Assembly: GCA_001972305.1 (NCBI GenBank)
Contig: BDDD01002677.1
Location: forward strand, 205,301 to 269,300
From: Cephalotus follicularis
Lineage: Eukaryota > Streptophyta > Magnoliopsida > Oxalidales > Cephalotaceae
Direction: 5' to 3'
DNA length: 64,000 bases
In this document: piece after piece, positions 9,960-21,584 of the stretch
Layout of the letters: each line of letters begins with the position of its first letter
How positions within the stretch are numbered: the stretch's first letter is position 1
Position numbers and translations under genes: made by a program
The notes under the pieces: model-generated
Seen by the model: only the letters and a program-made list of their open reading frames with translations
Told to the model about the DNA's origin: nothing
Databases searched by the model: none

Positions 9960-11227
9960 TTACCTGTAACACCCTCGACCCGAGTTCACTTTATGCTCAA
10001 AGTGATCTACGAGGATCCGGTGCGTTACGTGGGGGTGTAACCTTTAACTATTTCAACAATATTACTTATTGCTAATATTTCTCATTAAATTCTCATAATC
10101 TCAAATGTGTCTCACAACATTGAACACTAACTTCTAAACATCATAAACCATAACATTCATCTCTATACATCATTTGTCATAATACATAACACAGCGAAAA
10201 ACAGTAACTTATTACATCAAAAGCAGTTTATATCAAACATCATTACATAACATAATTCCTTTTCCAAAACTTCTTTTACAAGCTTCCTCTAAAGTTCGAA
10301 ATTTTCGTTCAATCATTTCCTGGAAAATTTTATTTGAAAACGAAAACATTGAAATAAGTGAGCATCAAATAGCTCAGTACGAATCATCGTAATACAACAT
10401 CATTGAAATTCATTTTCAGGTATATTTTTACAAAAACCAGCACATTTGACATTCATCCCTTTTCTGATCATAAGTCATGAATCAGAACATTTCATAAATA
10501 ACTGAGGGGTTTTATACACTTAAATAACCCAATCGAACCATGCTTCTTCGGGGCCTTGTGCACTCCCCGATTACTATCCTTACATCACATGCATGTCCGC
10601 GAGCACTCTCCGTTCCATTATCCCTCTTTCGATCGCAATCCAATAATTGTTCATCTCAGTTCGTTACCTTTTTACATTTCACAAATTCATTTCTTAATAC
10701 CGTGAGTGATCAACTCAAAGTATTCATAAAAATAGAATGTACAATATTTCTAAAACTTGTTTTTTGTATAGAAACATTCATATTCTGAGAAAACTTAAAA
10801 CAGTAAAGTTATAGTAAACATCTCAAAAAATGTAAGAGGATAAAGTTCATAAACTTTGGTTGAGAAACGAAGCTACAATAAATTTTTAAAGTTGCAATCT
10901 CCATATGTAGCAGAATATGAGCAGTAATTTTAAACATAGATTTCCGTCAAGCAATTGATAGAAATTCGAAACACATGCAACATAATAGTTGTTCAGGACA
11001 TGTTAAGGTTTGCAAAACATTCAACCTTTTGAATTTTCATCAAGAAACGAACAAGTTATGAATAAAAAAATGTGCTAAAAAAAATCAGAAGAAAATAGAA
11101 CATTTGATACTTTAGAAAAATGAGTAGAAATCCTTACTTTGATTCAATCTCCTTCTCTCCTTCACTTCGCTGAATTGTCCTATCCAATCTCAGTAGAAAA
11201 CAACCTCTTCTCAGGCTAAAACTACAC

Positions 11228-11243
11228 ATATTTATATAAAGAG
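11228..11243 (-). promoter_or_regulatory. Probable TATA box of the LTR of B
   Basis: The minus strand reads CTTTATATAAATATG, a good plant TATA box. It lies downstream of the motif array and upstream of the donor-like site, as expected for the U3/R border. Confidence 0.55.
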
Positions 11244-11470
11244 AAAGACTTGGGGTGCAAGCTTTGTATGGGTGAGTCACCATGCTAGTTGCCCATGTGA
11301 CTAAATTCTGCACCTACAAATGGATGACACTTGTCCCAATCCATCATTCTACTCATGACAGATGGCTGAAATATCTTATTTCCTTTCTTCATAGCTCGAC
11401 ATATGTCCATACTTGAAAAAATATCTTAAATGAAACAACTAATCTGCACTGAAAACATGTCTTCTGGTTT

Positions 11471-12045
11471 GGGCGTCAACGTTTACGAATGGCTTTAACG
11501 TCTATGTCCTTGTGAGTTAACTTCAATGGTTCTTCGCGTTAACTCCATATGCCACTATCATATTCTTGCTTTATTTACATTGACACGTATTCATAGCGTT
11601 GACATAAATGTAATTTGTGAGCATTAACGTCTTCTTTATGCCTTAACATCCAAGGCTACTTTTCAAAATTGCACATTTTGGCGTTAATGTCTTCCCTATG
11701 GCGTTGATGCGGATAATGCAATCCCCAGCACATCGACTAGAATAAAGAACACGTTGACGAGAATCATCTTGAAAATCCCAAAACATGTGCTCAAGCCCAG
11801 CACGTTGACGTATGTAATATGGGTGTTCATATTTGACCTGTTTTGACCATACTATTTTACTCGTATGGTTTGTTTAAGCATTCCTTCGCATCAACAAACA
11901 AGTCATGGTCTTTCAAAACCAAGATTATAAGGCAAAAAAAAAATCCAATAGTCTTTGCTTTGTTGATTTAGGAATCGTGTTGGCGCACTGGTTGACGCTT
12001 TAAGTCATCCATCGACGCTTAAGGTAACCGTTGACGCCTTAAGCT
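11471..12045 (-). repeat. Degenerate GCGTYGACG motif array in the LTR of B
   Basis: More than a dozen copies of GGCGTTGACG, GCATCGACG, CGTTAACGTC and similar motifs occur at irregular 20-50 bp intervals. Most have TTGA or TCAA in place of the TCGA core, as expected from deamination of a methylated CpG. Confidence 0.6.
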
Positions 12046-12202
12046 ATATTGTCAATGATTTCTTCATCACACATGATACCAAACACACAAAACATGGTCC
12101 AAAACAATCATGCAATGCAAAACAACATACTCCACGACATACAAGACTTGAAGCAAGCACGCTTCCATACACAATAACTTCAACAAAATCCCGGTCATTA
12201 CA

Positions 12203-12671
12203 TGATTCTAGGGATATGCAGAGAGAGAAATTATCTAACCCTTTTAATGCGTAGGTGGATATATTTATAGGAGTAATTGTGCCCGAATATCATCTGTATC
12301 CCTTACAACTGTCCTGTGGTGAGGGCACCCTAGTAATTTTCCCGCATTGAATGCCGACCACCCTTCTTTAGGCCTTTTCCCAATATTTAGACCATGGTCA
12401 GCCCTGTCTTAATCCCCATATAAGAACCATCAACTCATATTATAAAGGTGTTTGAGCAACTCACTTGTCAAGACTTCCCTGTCCGAGCAAGTAGGTGGAA
12501 TGTCCGACCAGGGATCTCCTTCTAGGACGGGAAGAATTGTGTCTTGACAAGGGGGAATGATCCTGGTAAAACTAGGGATCCTTTCCCAAAAGGGAAGGAT
12601 CTCGTCTTGGCGAGGGGAAAGTTCTCAAACTAGGTTGGCATCACGGGGGTCCACCCATTCATCCTAAACAC
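12203..12671. other. Unassigned intergenic DNA with degenerate inverted repeats
   Basis: I see no gene or element end here. Between about 12500 and 12640 the sequence repeats blocks rich in GGGAAGGATC and TCTTGRCRAGGGG. These include an imperfect hairpin with arms GATCCTTTCCC and GGGAAGGATC around AAAA near 12585. It may be the remnant of another LTR. Confidence 0.4.
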
Positions 12672-13965
12672 CTATCATATTGTTCCATGAATTCATGCAA
12701 AGGAGTGTTTGAGTTTATGAACCCATCGAAAATGCATTTATGGTTTGACTGCGCCCACTAGACGTCATACCAGCAACGAATGTATATTGAGAAAAGCGAG
12801 TAAGTTATAGGTTCCCCAATTTTACTAGCCAAATCATATCTTCTATATGATATTTCGCAACCAATTGTTGCCATCTTGTCTCACTTTCATCCACAGTTAT
12901 TTCTGTTTTCCCATCTTCTATAATCCATCAAGAACTCACTTGTATTATCCCACAATGCATGAGTATTCTCCACAAGATGCTTGTGAATATGCCATGAACA
13001 AAATCGATGTTGAGTCACTGGAAATATTTTCTTAATTGCATTGTGCATCGCTCCATCCATATTGGTAATAATTTCTCCATGGGCTTTATCCAACATACAA
13101 GTTAACTAGTGTTGAAACAACCATACAAATGTGTCTTCAGTCTCATATGCTAATAATGCGCAATCAAATAGAGTAAACTACCTATGATGATTTACCCCAG
13201 TAAATGGTGCGAAGGGAATCATAAATTTCTTTGTTTTGTATGTGACATCAAACATAATAACATCAACAAATAAAAAATATTCATTTCTTGACCTTCAATC
13301 AGCCCAAAACATAGATCGTAAGGTCCCATTGGTGTTCAACTCCATAGTAAAATATGCCATATGTTTTTGGAAATCCATAGCTACTAGAAGTATTCCCACT
13401 TGTAGCGTTAATGGCTTTCGCAATTTTAGAAGGCTCTATCCCACAAATATGGAGTTGATCCATCAAGTTCTTAGCTACCAGATTTTTATGAGATATATTA
13501 TGTGAACGGTGCATCAAAGCTCTCCTTAGTGTGTAAGGAGTGTGACTATGTGCTTCTACGAATCTTATTACAACCCGTCTCATTTTTTGTCTTACGAACA
13601 TTTACTTTTGCTTACACCCTTCCTTGTATCATGACAACTTGTACAACTTCATGTCCATCCTCCTTTTCATTGCTTAAATCTTTGAATCCCGCCTTGTTGC
13701 TTACAAATTTTTTCCATATAAATTCTCTCGTAGCTTGCGACTTGCTAATTGAGGATTTTCTTATTCCAAATCCTTCACATAGCGCATAATGATTATAAAA
13801 GTTATACATATCAGCAAGAGTATCAAACTCCTGACAAAGATATGGTTTCTCAGCAACTGATTTCCCCACACTACACTCGTTGTCATTATTTTCCTCGTCA
13901 ATGACTAAAGGTTCAATAATGTCATTGCCAACCCAAATTGATGGAACACCAACTTGCAACACCAA
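12672..13965 (-). pseudogene. FAR1/FHY3-like (Mutator-type transposase related) pseudogene
   Basis: Read on the minus strand, the sequence gives a FAR1 DNA-binding domain region (FDTLADMYNFYNHYALCEGF, GFGIRKSS) and then the post-domain block with HSHTPY and an RSH...ISHKNL signature. A MULE-type transposase core follows, with WAD, FVDVIMFDVTYKT and, further on, ITNMDGAMHNAI and HRFCSWHIHKHL; the two Asp residues fit the first two of the DDE triad. A C-terminal stretch (FVAGMTSSGRS, then HEFMEQYD in another frame) closes at about 12672. Stops interrupt it near 13277, 13189 and 13105, and at least one frameshift lies near 12750. FAR1 genes are domesticated Mutator transposases that act as transcription factors. 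This copy is dead, and whether it came from a host gene or a transposon is unclear. Confidence 0.8.
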
Positions 13966-14185
13966 ATTATTTTACTGATATGAATATATGTCCCTCCCCG
14001 AACCCATGATTATGAGTAATAAGCACTAAAACTTGGATAAAAAGAATGATGAAATATCCCTCATTCACTGAATACAAAAAATAAATATATGATGTAAGTT
14101 TGTGTACAAAAGAGAAAGAAAAAAGTATAATGTATGTGTCAACACATGAAATTTGTGGAATTATTTTTCTAAAAAAAATCCTACA
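13966..14185. other. AT-rich spacer
   Basis: No gene, repeat or element terminus could be recognised between the FAR1-like pseudogene and LTR fragment M. Confidence 0.5.
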
Positions 14186-15143
14186 TGTGACACCCCGAAC
14201 CTATAGGGGGCCCTTAGACATCGCTAACATCCGATCGGTCACTTATTCCATGAGTTGAGTACTAGCTACAACCCACTTTATACAACGAAAAACCATGCAA
14301 TCTTAAAACTTTAACACATGTGTGTGATCCACTCAACCCGTTCTTAAACATTAAACCACATATAGCAATCATTTCAAATCCTTACCGTTCATTACAATCC
14401 TTTTCACCAATTACAGTTTCTTACAATACAATAGTTCAATACTTATACAATGCTCATAAGATAAAACCATAAAACCCATTAGTCAACAACATCCCTGCAT
14501 CCATAGTCAATCCATTTATGCTACCAATGATCCTCATGCCCATGATCACTATCATTATTTCCGGATCAATCTATTCCTGAACGCATATAGATACCCCATC
14601 CTGAAGGATGGGTCAGCCTAAAGGCCTTGTAGAAACTCGACCCCTATATTCCTAATATATGCATATATCACATTTATCAATGTATATCATGGAAAAATGC
14701 ATGTACAATTGCAATTAACGAATTCATATATATAGTCGTCCCATACCAGCATATATATAAACTGTTAACCTAATCATACACTCTTATTCATCCATCTATC
14801 AGACAAACGAACGATTAACTATGATATATACATTATCCCATACCAACACATATAAGTAGTTAACCAACAATCAATATCCGTAAGTCCAAACCCCTATGAA
14901 GGTTGCATACCAGTATATATAAGTAGTTAACCAATAATCCATATCCGTAAGTTCAAACGCCTATAAAGGTAGCACACAACTCAAGGTTTAGGACATCTAT
15001 TTGCTTACTGTAGATGGTAGGTCCAACTAGAACTAATCGCCTATATGCAACCTACAAGTACTCGATTAGTTACAGATTCAGTCAATCAATCACATCAATC
15101 AATCAATCACTTATGTAGCTGACATAAGCCTCAAGTCCCCCAA
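14186..15143 (-). mobile_element. LTR fragment M, minus strand, host of element I
   Basis: The left edge TGTGACACCCCGAACC is the reverse complement of a chromovirus LTR end (GGTTCGGGGTGTCACA). Inside is a GATGGGTCAGCC block similar in orientation-flipped form to the TGACCCATT...GGGTCAGGT hairpin near the ends of the LTRs of I and J. The fragment is cut at 15143 by insertion of element I, and its continuation beyond I is not in the window. It could be a solo LTR or part of a larger minus-strand element. Confidence 0.55.
14841..14974. repeat. 67-bp tandem duplication in LTR M
   Basis: Two adjacent copies of a 67-bp unit share TATAAGTAGTTAACCAA and TATCCGTAAGT. A partial third copy lies upstream near 14745. 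Confidence 0.7.
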
Positions 15144-15620
15144 TGTAACGCCCCAAAATATTGTGTAAATTGTATATTGTATTGGTTAATGGCATTGGGC
15201 TTATTGTTAGCTTATTTTCCTTAATGGGCTGAGCTAGACCATTGTTATGTATAATTGGGCCGACCATTGTGATGGAAATCTGTAGCGGGTTCTTGACTCT
15301 TCTTCCAGTTGATATATTAGGAAGAGTGGGACCTCACATGGTGGATTTTCCAGACGAGATAAAGGAGATACCTTTGTCTAGAGAGTTTGATGCACACTTT
15401 GCTATCTTTTTATCCTCTCATCTCTGGACCTTGAAGGAGTCACTGAGAGAGCGAAGTAGAGAGGGAGAAAGGTTTGGTTAGTGCAACGAAGGTAGCGTTG
15501 AACTTGCAGCAGCGATTATAGCCTACAGGGAGTAGCAGATCTACGGGTAGCAGTAGATTTTCCCCAATCTATGACCAGTTCCAACAACCAGTCCTTTTGA
15601 ATCTACGAACTCAATTGCTA

Positions 15621-15630
15621 TCAGGTAGGA
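15621..15630 (+). other. Donor-like splice site in the LTR of I
   Basis: TCAGGTAGGA fits the plant donor consensus (AG before GTAGG). The 3' LTR has the same site with the same flanks at 35160-35169. Comparable sites occur in J (29912), E (38941), H (63916), and on the minus strand in D (44584) and G (57537). Splicing is inferred, not shown. Confidence 0.5.
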
Positions 15631-15950
15631 TCTACTCCTATGTTTATATATATATATGACTGTTGTGAATGATGTGTGCCATTGCGTATTGATAGATGGT
15701 ATGGTTATGGATTAATGTATTGTACTGTTATTGAATTATTAGATTAGGATTAGTTATATGGATTAAGGCTATTGTTGAGCTATCCTGAATTATAACCAAC
15801 CACTAGAGCTTACAACTCCCTTTGGTCAAGTAATGGATTATTGAATTGGACATTGAATTGTAGTCGAGCTATTAACGGCCATATATTGCTTCTTGCTAAA
15901 TCTTTAGAACAATGACGTCTTCCACTTGGAGCTTTGGCTCTTGGCCAAAA

Positions 15951-16470
15951 GGCAGACCTCGGAGGAAGAGGTTAGAGCTTCCCAAGCTCTAAGTCAGACC
16001 TACGCCAAGGCAGCAGAGAAGACCTGCGCAACAAGACTGCAGAGCAGACTTTCCCATGAGGTGGCAGAGAAGATTTGTGCCACAAGACTATAGAGCAGAC
16101 TTGTCAAAGGGTGCAGGACAGCCTAGCGCTAATGGAAGAGAAGCGCGATAACACAAATGATAGAGAAGCATAATAGCGTAGGCAGAGAAGAGCATACTAT
16201 GCTCATAGTGTTAAATGGTAGAGAAGAGCAGACTTGTTCAAGGGATGAAGGCATATTCCATAAGGGTCTGAGATGAAAGTGTTAGTCGGACAAATGTGTA
16301 CGGATGGGTCACCAACCGAGATGAACCCTAAGAGGGTCACTGATTGAGATGAACCAGAAGGGCTACAAATCGAGAGGAACCAAATGGGTCACCAACTGAG
16401 ATGAACCAAAAGGTGTCACCGACTAAGATGAACCAAAGTGGGTCACCAATTGGGATGAGTCATGAGAGTA
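15951..16470 (+). repeat. GCAGAGAAG and GGTCACCGAYTGAGATGA arrays in the LTR of I
   Basis: From about 15951 to 16260 GGCAGAGAAG or GCAGAGCAGAC recurs roughly every 25-35 bp. From 16315 to 16470 six copies of a 25-28 bp unit follow (GGGTCACCAACTGAGATGAACC). Solo LTR J carries the second unit too (31160-31375). More GCAGAGAAG copies occur near 16720-16800. Confidence 0.75.
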
Positions 16471-17397
16471 ATTGATTGTGATATTGATTGTAGACGATTG
16501 ATCGTTATCGATTGTCATTGACTATTATTGATTGCTATTGATATTACTGTAACTAAGGCCGTTGTCCTAAGGAGACAAGCGTATAAGGGAAGGCCTGCAT
16601 GACTAATAAGTTTCTTCTCTGCTCTGCTTGTAAGGGTTACCCTAGTTTACCAATATGATTGGGCCAGTTATCTCAGCTTCTCTAACTAGGACTCCAAGGG
16701 TGCCTAGTCTGCTCTACCTCAGCAGAGAAGGCTGATGAGAGCTTATATGGGTTATAAGGATGATATTGAATGCATGGTGGTTTGCTACCTTGGCAGAGAA
16801 GGGTGAGGAGAGATCATTTGTATCCTAAGATGGTTTTGGAATGAGATGGACGCTGAATGATGATGGAATGGATATTGAATGGTTATGGAAATAGTATTCG
16901 TATTGTTATGAATTGCTATGGATGATTTTCTCTACAATATATAAGCTGTTGCATTGTGCATCTTCCATGTCATGCATCCTCATGCTCTGCATGTAGTAGT
17001 ACCTACGCAACCAAGGGTTGCTGACCCATTCTCTGAAATGGGTCAGGTCCAGGTAATGCAGCGCAGTGACATTAGGACCAGATTATAGAGTGGGGCTTCT
17101 TCAGCAGAGCAGTTTCGAGTGGCGAGTGGCCTACCTTGTATAAGAACGCGAAGGGTGTAAGAAGGTTGTAGTTAATTATATGACCTGCCGACTTGTGGCA
17201 GAGCAATTGACTGTGATTTACGATTTAGATACATTTGGGTTTACTCACACATAGTATTTATGGCTAAGTGTCCCATGCATTATTGTGATATAAAGTTTTA
17301 GATTTATTGCACTTTGTGGTTTATGGAAATGAATTGAATGAATGACATCTCACGTGCTGGACTGTAGGGTTTCTGCACTGTTTGGGGCATGACAGTT

Positions 17398-17408
17398 TGG
17401 TATTAGAG
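17398..17408 (+). other. Primer binding site of element I
   Basis: TGGTATTAGAG lies 3 bp after the LTR end at 17394. It differs from the usual TGGTATCAGAG by one transition. Confidence 0.8.
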
Positions 17409-17555
17409 TGCTGTTCTACACTGGATACGCCAGGATAGGATCCTTCGCTTTGGAATTGATTGATGTGATTGAGTCTATGGATTGATTCAATTGATTGATG
17501 CAATTATGGATATGATAAGTGGATATTAACCCTTCTTCTCTTATACAAGGTAGAT

Positions 17556-18612
17556 ATGGAAGGTCGTCGAAGAGGAAATGTAGGAAGAGCTAGGGCTAGG
17601 CCGTCGACCAGACACACCTGAGCCAATAAAGATGCTGAAGAACAAGAGGACTAGAATGTGAGCCCAGAAGCAGGATTTATAGCTTCTGGCCAAAGGGAAC
17701 CTAGAATTTTCCTGAGGAAGATGCATGACATGATGAACCAAATGAATGAATTTATGCAGTGGCACGCGACTGCAGTTTAGTAGACCCCAGCTGCAATATA
17801 TCGTAGGCATGCAGCAGAGGCACTAGAACCAACCCCAACTATTAGACCAGCCTGACGTGCTGAAGCAACAAGGAGATTAGTTGATCTACCCACACTGTGG
17901 GAAGACCCTTTGGTTAGATTTCTAAGGTTAAACCCTCCAGCTTTCACGGGGGATCCTGATTCTATCACCGCTGAGAGCTGGCTCATGCAGATGGAGAAAA
18001 TCTTCAGAGTCTTGGGATGTTCGGACTCTTAGAAGGTCGTCTTTGCCACTTGTATGCTGCAAGGTGAAGCAGGACATTTTTAAAGGATGTTTTTAGCCAC
18101 CTGGGAAGGATCAGAAATACCCAATTAATGGGACACATTTAAAACAAAGTTCAATGAGCAGTATTATCCTAAGGCTGAGGTTGATAAGTGGGAAGTTGAA
18201 TTTCTGTGCTTAACTCAAGGTGATATGACAGTGGCCCAGTACGTAGCCAAATTTATTGAAACTTCAAGGATAGCCCTGCATTTGGTTGGCACTGAAGTAA
18301 GGAAGCCAAAGAAGTTTCTTGGCTGGCATAGACCTGGTATCCGACAAAGCCTGGTACCTCTACAGCTGGGATCCTTTGTCTAGCTGGCTAGCAGAGCCAG
18401 AGATATTGAAATAGTAACTGAGCAGCTACGTAACTTGAGAATTCTGGCTGGCAGTAGGAGACATGTCCCTTCAGGTGAATATTAAGGAAAGAGTTCTGAG
18501 AGAAGTAATAAATCCCAGAGGTCGGGTTATAGCGGTAGCCCGAGACAAGGAGGATCTCCTCAAAGCAACGGTAGTCCAGCCGACCCCTCAAGGCTAGGGG
18601 GGAAACTTCGAG
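17556..18612 (+). pseudogene. gag: gag of element I, first part
   Basis: The ATG follows a pyrimidine-rich CTTCTTCTCTTATACAAG, an acceptor-like context. The N-terminus MEGRRRGNVGRARAR is basic as in E and F. Stops appear within 22 codons and repeatedly afterwards. The capsid core is recognisable (LNPPAFTGDPD, SWLMQMEKIFRVLG, KFNEQYYPK, LTQGDMTVAQYVAKF). The piece ends in the Ser/Gly-rich linker where element C inserted, with TCGAG duplicated at 18608-18612 and 28871-28875. The linker continues at 28871. Confidence 0.85.
18608..18612. repeat. Target-site duplication of element C
   Basis: TCGAG is repeated exactly at 28871-28875 beyond the 3' LTR of C. Confidence 0.9.
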
Positions 18613-21412
18613 TGTAATACTCTGTTTGTTCGTATGCATGTTTTACAAATTTTAATCTGTTTGTTTTTGGGCTTTTTATTTTACTTTCGTTATGAAGTCC
18701 GTTTGCCCTGTTTCGAGCCTATGTGCTTTGGGCTGACTGATAACAGCCTGAACTTTCGATATGTTGGTATGTGAATGCATGGGCTTATGTTTATGTCAGT
18801 TTTTGATAAATATAACTATTTTAAAACTGATTCAAACAATTTTATCTCTTTTAAAATTCTAATTCCTTTTCTTTTATTTTAAAATTCCTTTATTTCTATT
18901 TCTTTTATATTTTCCTCTATCACCCCTATTACTCCCTCTCCCACCCGCCTCTCTCTCCTATCTCTATCTCTCCCGATGATCTCTCCCACTCTTAACTCCC
19001 TCACGCATTTTCTTCCCCCTTTTCCTTATCTAATCAGCTATTATCTCTTCTTTCCATATCCCTACCGATTTGGTCTCCTATTTTCGTTTAAGGAAGTGCC
19101 ATTGCCTATGTTTTTCTGCTATTCTCCTCTCTATCGCAAGCCACTGCCGATTTTACATTCTGGAAATTTGTTTTGGTTCTTGTGAAGTTGCTTCATCACA
19201 AAGTCAGGTTTGTTATGTAATCTCAATCCTTTGTTGTTCTTTTGGGTTATGTTTTCCTGTTGCTGGTTTTAAGGCTGTGTGTATTGTCTTATTTTTCCTC
19301 TTCTCTTTTGCTTCTCTGTACAGCCACCTGATCATTGAATTATGGTGTTTCTCATACAGTTTTTGTGTCTGTAATACCATTGTAGGTTAGTAATCCTTGC
19401 TGTGATGGTTTGTTTCTCATTGTTATTCGGTTTTGTATGCATATCGGCTGTTAGAGTGGTTTTGATTCCGTCTTTGTATTCTGTCATGGTTTATGAGGCT
19501 GTCAACATGTTTAGGCATTGTATATAAGTGGTAATTTGGTCCTAGAAACCGAAAGTGGCTAATGGACAGAAAAATGGGGTTAAAATATGCAAACATGTGT
19601 TTAGAAATCACTACTTGTCTCCTTAAGTTAACCACTGGTCACATAAGTTATGTTAATTTTTTTTGTTTTTCTACAATTAAAGGACCATACAATGTCTTAT
19701 ATATATTTTCATAGGCCTCTGGTATCGAGTTATAAATGTTCCGATAAGTGTTTGCATATAAAATGTTAAGTTTCGGCTGTTTTATCGTCCAGAACAGTCG
19801 GCTGTTCTTATGGACAGTCGGTTGTCCTATGTTGTGTAGTCGGCTACCTTGCTTTGCACAGTCGACTAGACCCCTGTCACAGTCGACTGCCTGGAGTCTA
19901 GTTTGTGTAGTCGGCTGGCCCTGTTGATTAGTCGACTGCCAAGCTTCCACAGTCGACTGGAACTCTGTAACAGTCAGCTGTTTTGCCCAGGAATTTTTTG
20001 TTTTCAATTTCCTTGGTTCGTTTGCATTTCTGGTTGATCAGGGTCTGTCCTAAACACTGTTATAAATCTGTTTGATGTCCTTATGGATTTTTGGACCCTT
20101 ATATGTATGGATTTAAGTCTTTTAGATTGTTGTGCATCGAAGGGCAGTTAAAAATTAATCAGTCTTTTCGTAAGTCCTTTCTGTAAGCGCATAAAGTACG
20201 GATATTCTGCTCTTTTACACTCTCTTCGATTTTATCGAAAAAAATTCAGTTTTGTATTGTGAATGGATATTTGTTTCTTGCTATATTCCTTCGGTTTTAT
20301 GAACTTGGTTATATTTTATGGTCTTGATATGTTCTAAAAATAAAGTCTGTTTTGACATTTTGCGAAATTGAATGTTCCTGACTTTAAGCTTATGTTATGA
20401 TACGTTATATGTTATGATCATGTCCTTATAGTGGAAATAAATGAGTTCATGTTATGTTCCGAAAAAGCGTGTTTAATGTGTTTTTAAATTGATTTTTATA
20501 AAGCAATGTTTTCGAAATGGTTAAGTACTGAGTATTGTACTCAGCATGGAGCGAACCATAGGCATGTCGTAGGCCTGGCACGGGGACATGAGACTTCCGT
20601 AGCGGTGTGATTAGTCTACGGCGTCTCTCTATGTTATGAATAAATCCCATGAGGTGGATTTGTGGATCCAATATGTATGATAGAGGCGTATGAATCGATT
20701 CTAGTAAATGGCATACGTGATGAGTTATGCAATGTGTGATTATATATGATATGAGAATTGACTTGTGTAGTGTTGTACACTTCAATTCTATTGGGCATGT
20801 GGAATTAGCGTCTCACTTGCAATCTATATGTTTGGATACATGATATGTTATGTGACTCAGTATGAATTTATGTTGTTGAAATGTTTCGTATGTATTTCAG
20901 AGTTATGGATTTAACTTCAAAGAATGTTTAAACTGATTTACTGCTTAAGATTTATGTTTCGAGATAACATTTGGAAATCTTACTGCTTTTAAATTATCGT
21001 CTGTTATTTTATATTCTTTATTCGTACTGAGGTTTGCTCAGCTGCATTTTTGTTTCCGTGCGGCAGGTTATCAGGAGCACCAGGGGAAATTGTGATTGAG
21101 GGATGTCCACCATATGTCAAGGATCCTCTAGGAGTGTGATCCCTATATGTTTTCTGTTAGGGGTGGTCATGAATAATAAGTTACTTTTGGTTTATGTTTT
21201 TAGTAATTGACCCTTGGAACATGGTTAAGTTTTCTGAATATGTTAAGTTTTTCAGTTTATGATCAGTTTTCAGTATGTTATCCAAATATGTTATGTTTTG
21301 ACCGCCACGTTTTTAGCTAATAAAGTTATGTTTATGTTCTGTTAAGTTATGCTATGTTATTTAGGTTATGTATTATGACCTGTGATGACTCCCGCCGTCC
21401 GGGGGTGTTCCA
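18613..21412 (+). repeat. 5' LTR of element C
   Basis: It starts TGTAATACTCTG and ends GGGGGTGTTCCA (the ancestral end was probably GTTACA, as in the 3' copy). It contains a CT-rich leader, a donor-like TCAGGTTTGTTATG near 19204, the TCGA-core array at 19795-19980, and a block around 20560-20720 (CGTAGGCCTGGCACGGGGACATGA) that is shared with L and, inverted, with D. Confidence 0.9.
19795..19980 (+). repeat. CAGTCGACTG motif array, 5' LTR of C
   Basis: Ten motifs of the form (C/T)AGTCGRCTG occur at 15-27 bp spacing. Half are exact CAGTCGACTG or TAGTCGACTG. The array lies about 1.2 kb into the LTR, downstream of the donor-like site, unlike the proximal array of A. The 3' copy is at 27266-27471. 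Confidence 0.85.
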
Positions 21413-21417
21413 GATTA

Positions 21418-21429
21418 TGGTATCGGAGA
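21418..21429 (+). other. Primer binding site of element C
   Basis: TGGTATCGGAGA lies 5 bp after the LTR end and has one change from TGGTATCAGAGA, the form found in D. Confidence 0.8.
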
Positions 21430-21584
21430 CATAGGTTTTGTTTCCTTAGAAGACCTAACTAGGTTTGACCTGTGAGATTGGGTAGACTCTGGATTAGGCT
21501 TTTCTGTTATGATCAGTTTGTTATGTCTTTTGTTTCTGTTTTTGTTTCTTTGTGATGTTTCATGTTTTGAGTGTCTTTTCGTAG

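Larger units (their letters stand above)
5835..12202 (-). mobile_element. Element B: Ty3/gypsy chromovirus, 3' end truncated
   Basis: Read on the minus strand, the order is 5' LTR (12202-9965), primer site, a small ORF, gag, protease, RT, RNase H and the integrase zinc finger. Homology then stops near 5925-5835. The integrase core, chromodomain and 3' LTR are absent, so no target duplication can be checked. The left breakpoint abuts LTR Z. Its pol is distinct from both the A/F/I and the C/D groups, and only B has the extra upstream ORF. Confidence 0.85.
9965..12202 (-). repeat. 5' LTR of element B (2.24 kb)
   Basis: On the minus strand it starts TGTAATGACCGGG (12202) and ends GGGTGTTACA (9965, next to the primer site). 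It contains no convincing frame. Along the transcription direction it holds a degenerate motif array (12045-11471), a TATA box near 11235 and a donor-like AAAGTAAGG near 11143. There is no second LTR copy in the window; the outer edge is set by the TG terminus only. Confidence 0.75.
15144..17394 (+). repeat. 5' LTR of element I (2.25 kb)
   Basis: It begins TGTAACGCCCCAAAA and ends GGGGCATGACA just before the primer site. It contains an exon-like CT-rich segment ending in a donor-like site at 15621, two kinds of short-motif array (15951-16470), and a TGACCCATT...AATGGGTCAGGT inverted pair near 17010-17055. Confidence 0.88.

Noticed and set aside
15242-15481. 79-codon frame at the start of the LTR of I
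   Set aside because: It lies in noncoding LTR, and the other LTR copy (34780-35000) has changes that break the frame.
19070-19390. 106-codon frame with hydrophobic, Cys-rich content, repeated at 26543-26863
   Set aside because: Both copies lie at the same place in the two LTRs of element C, so the similarity reflects LTR duplication. The sequence is a CT-rich leader region, not a gene.
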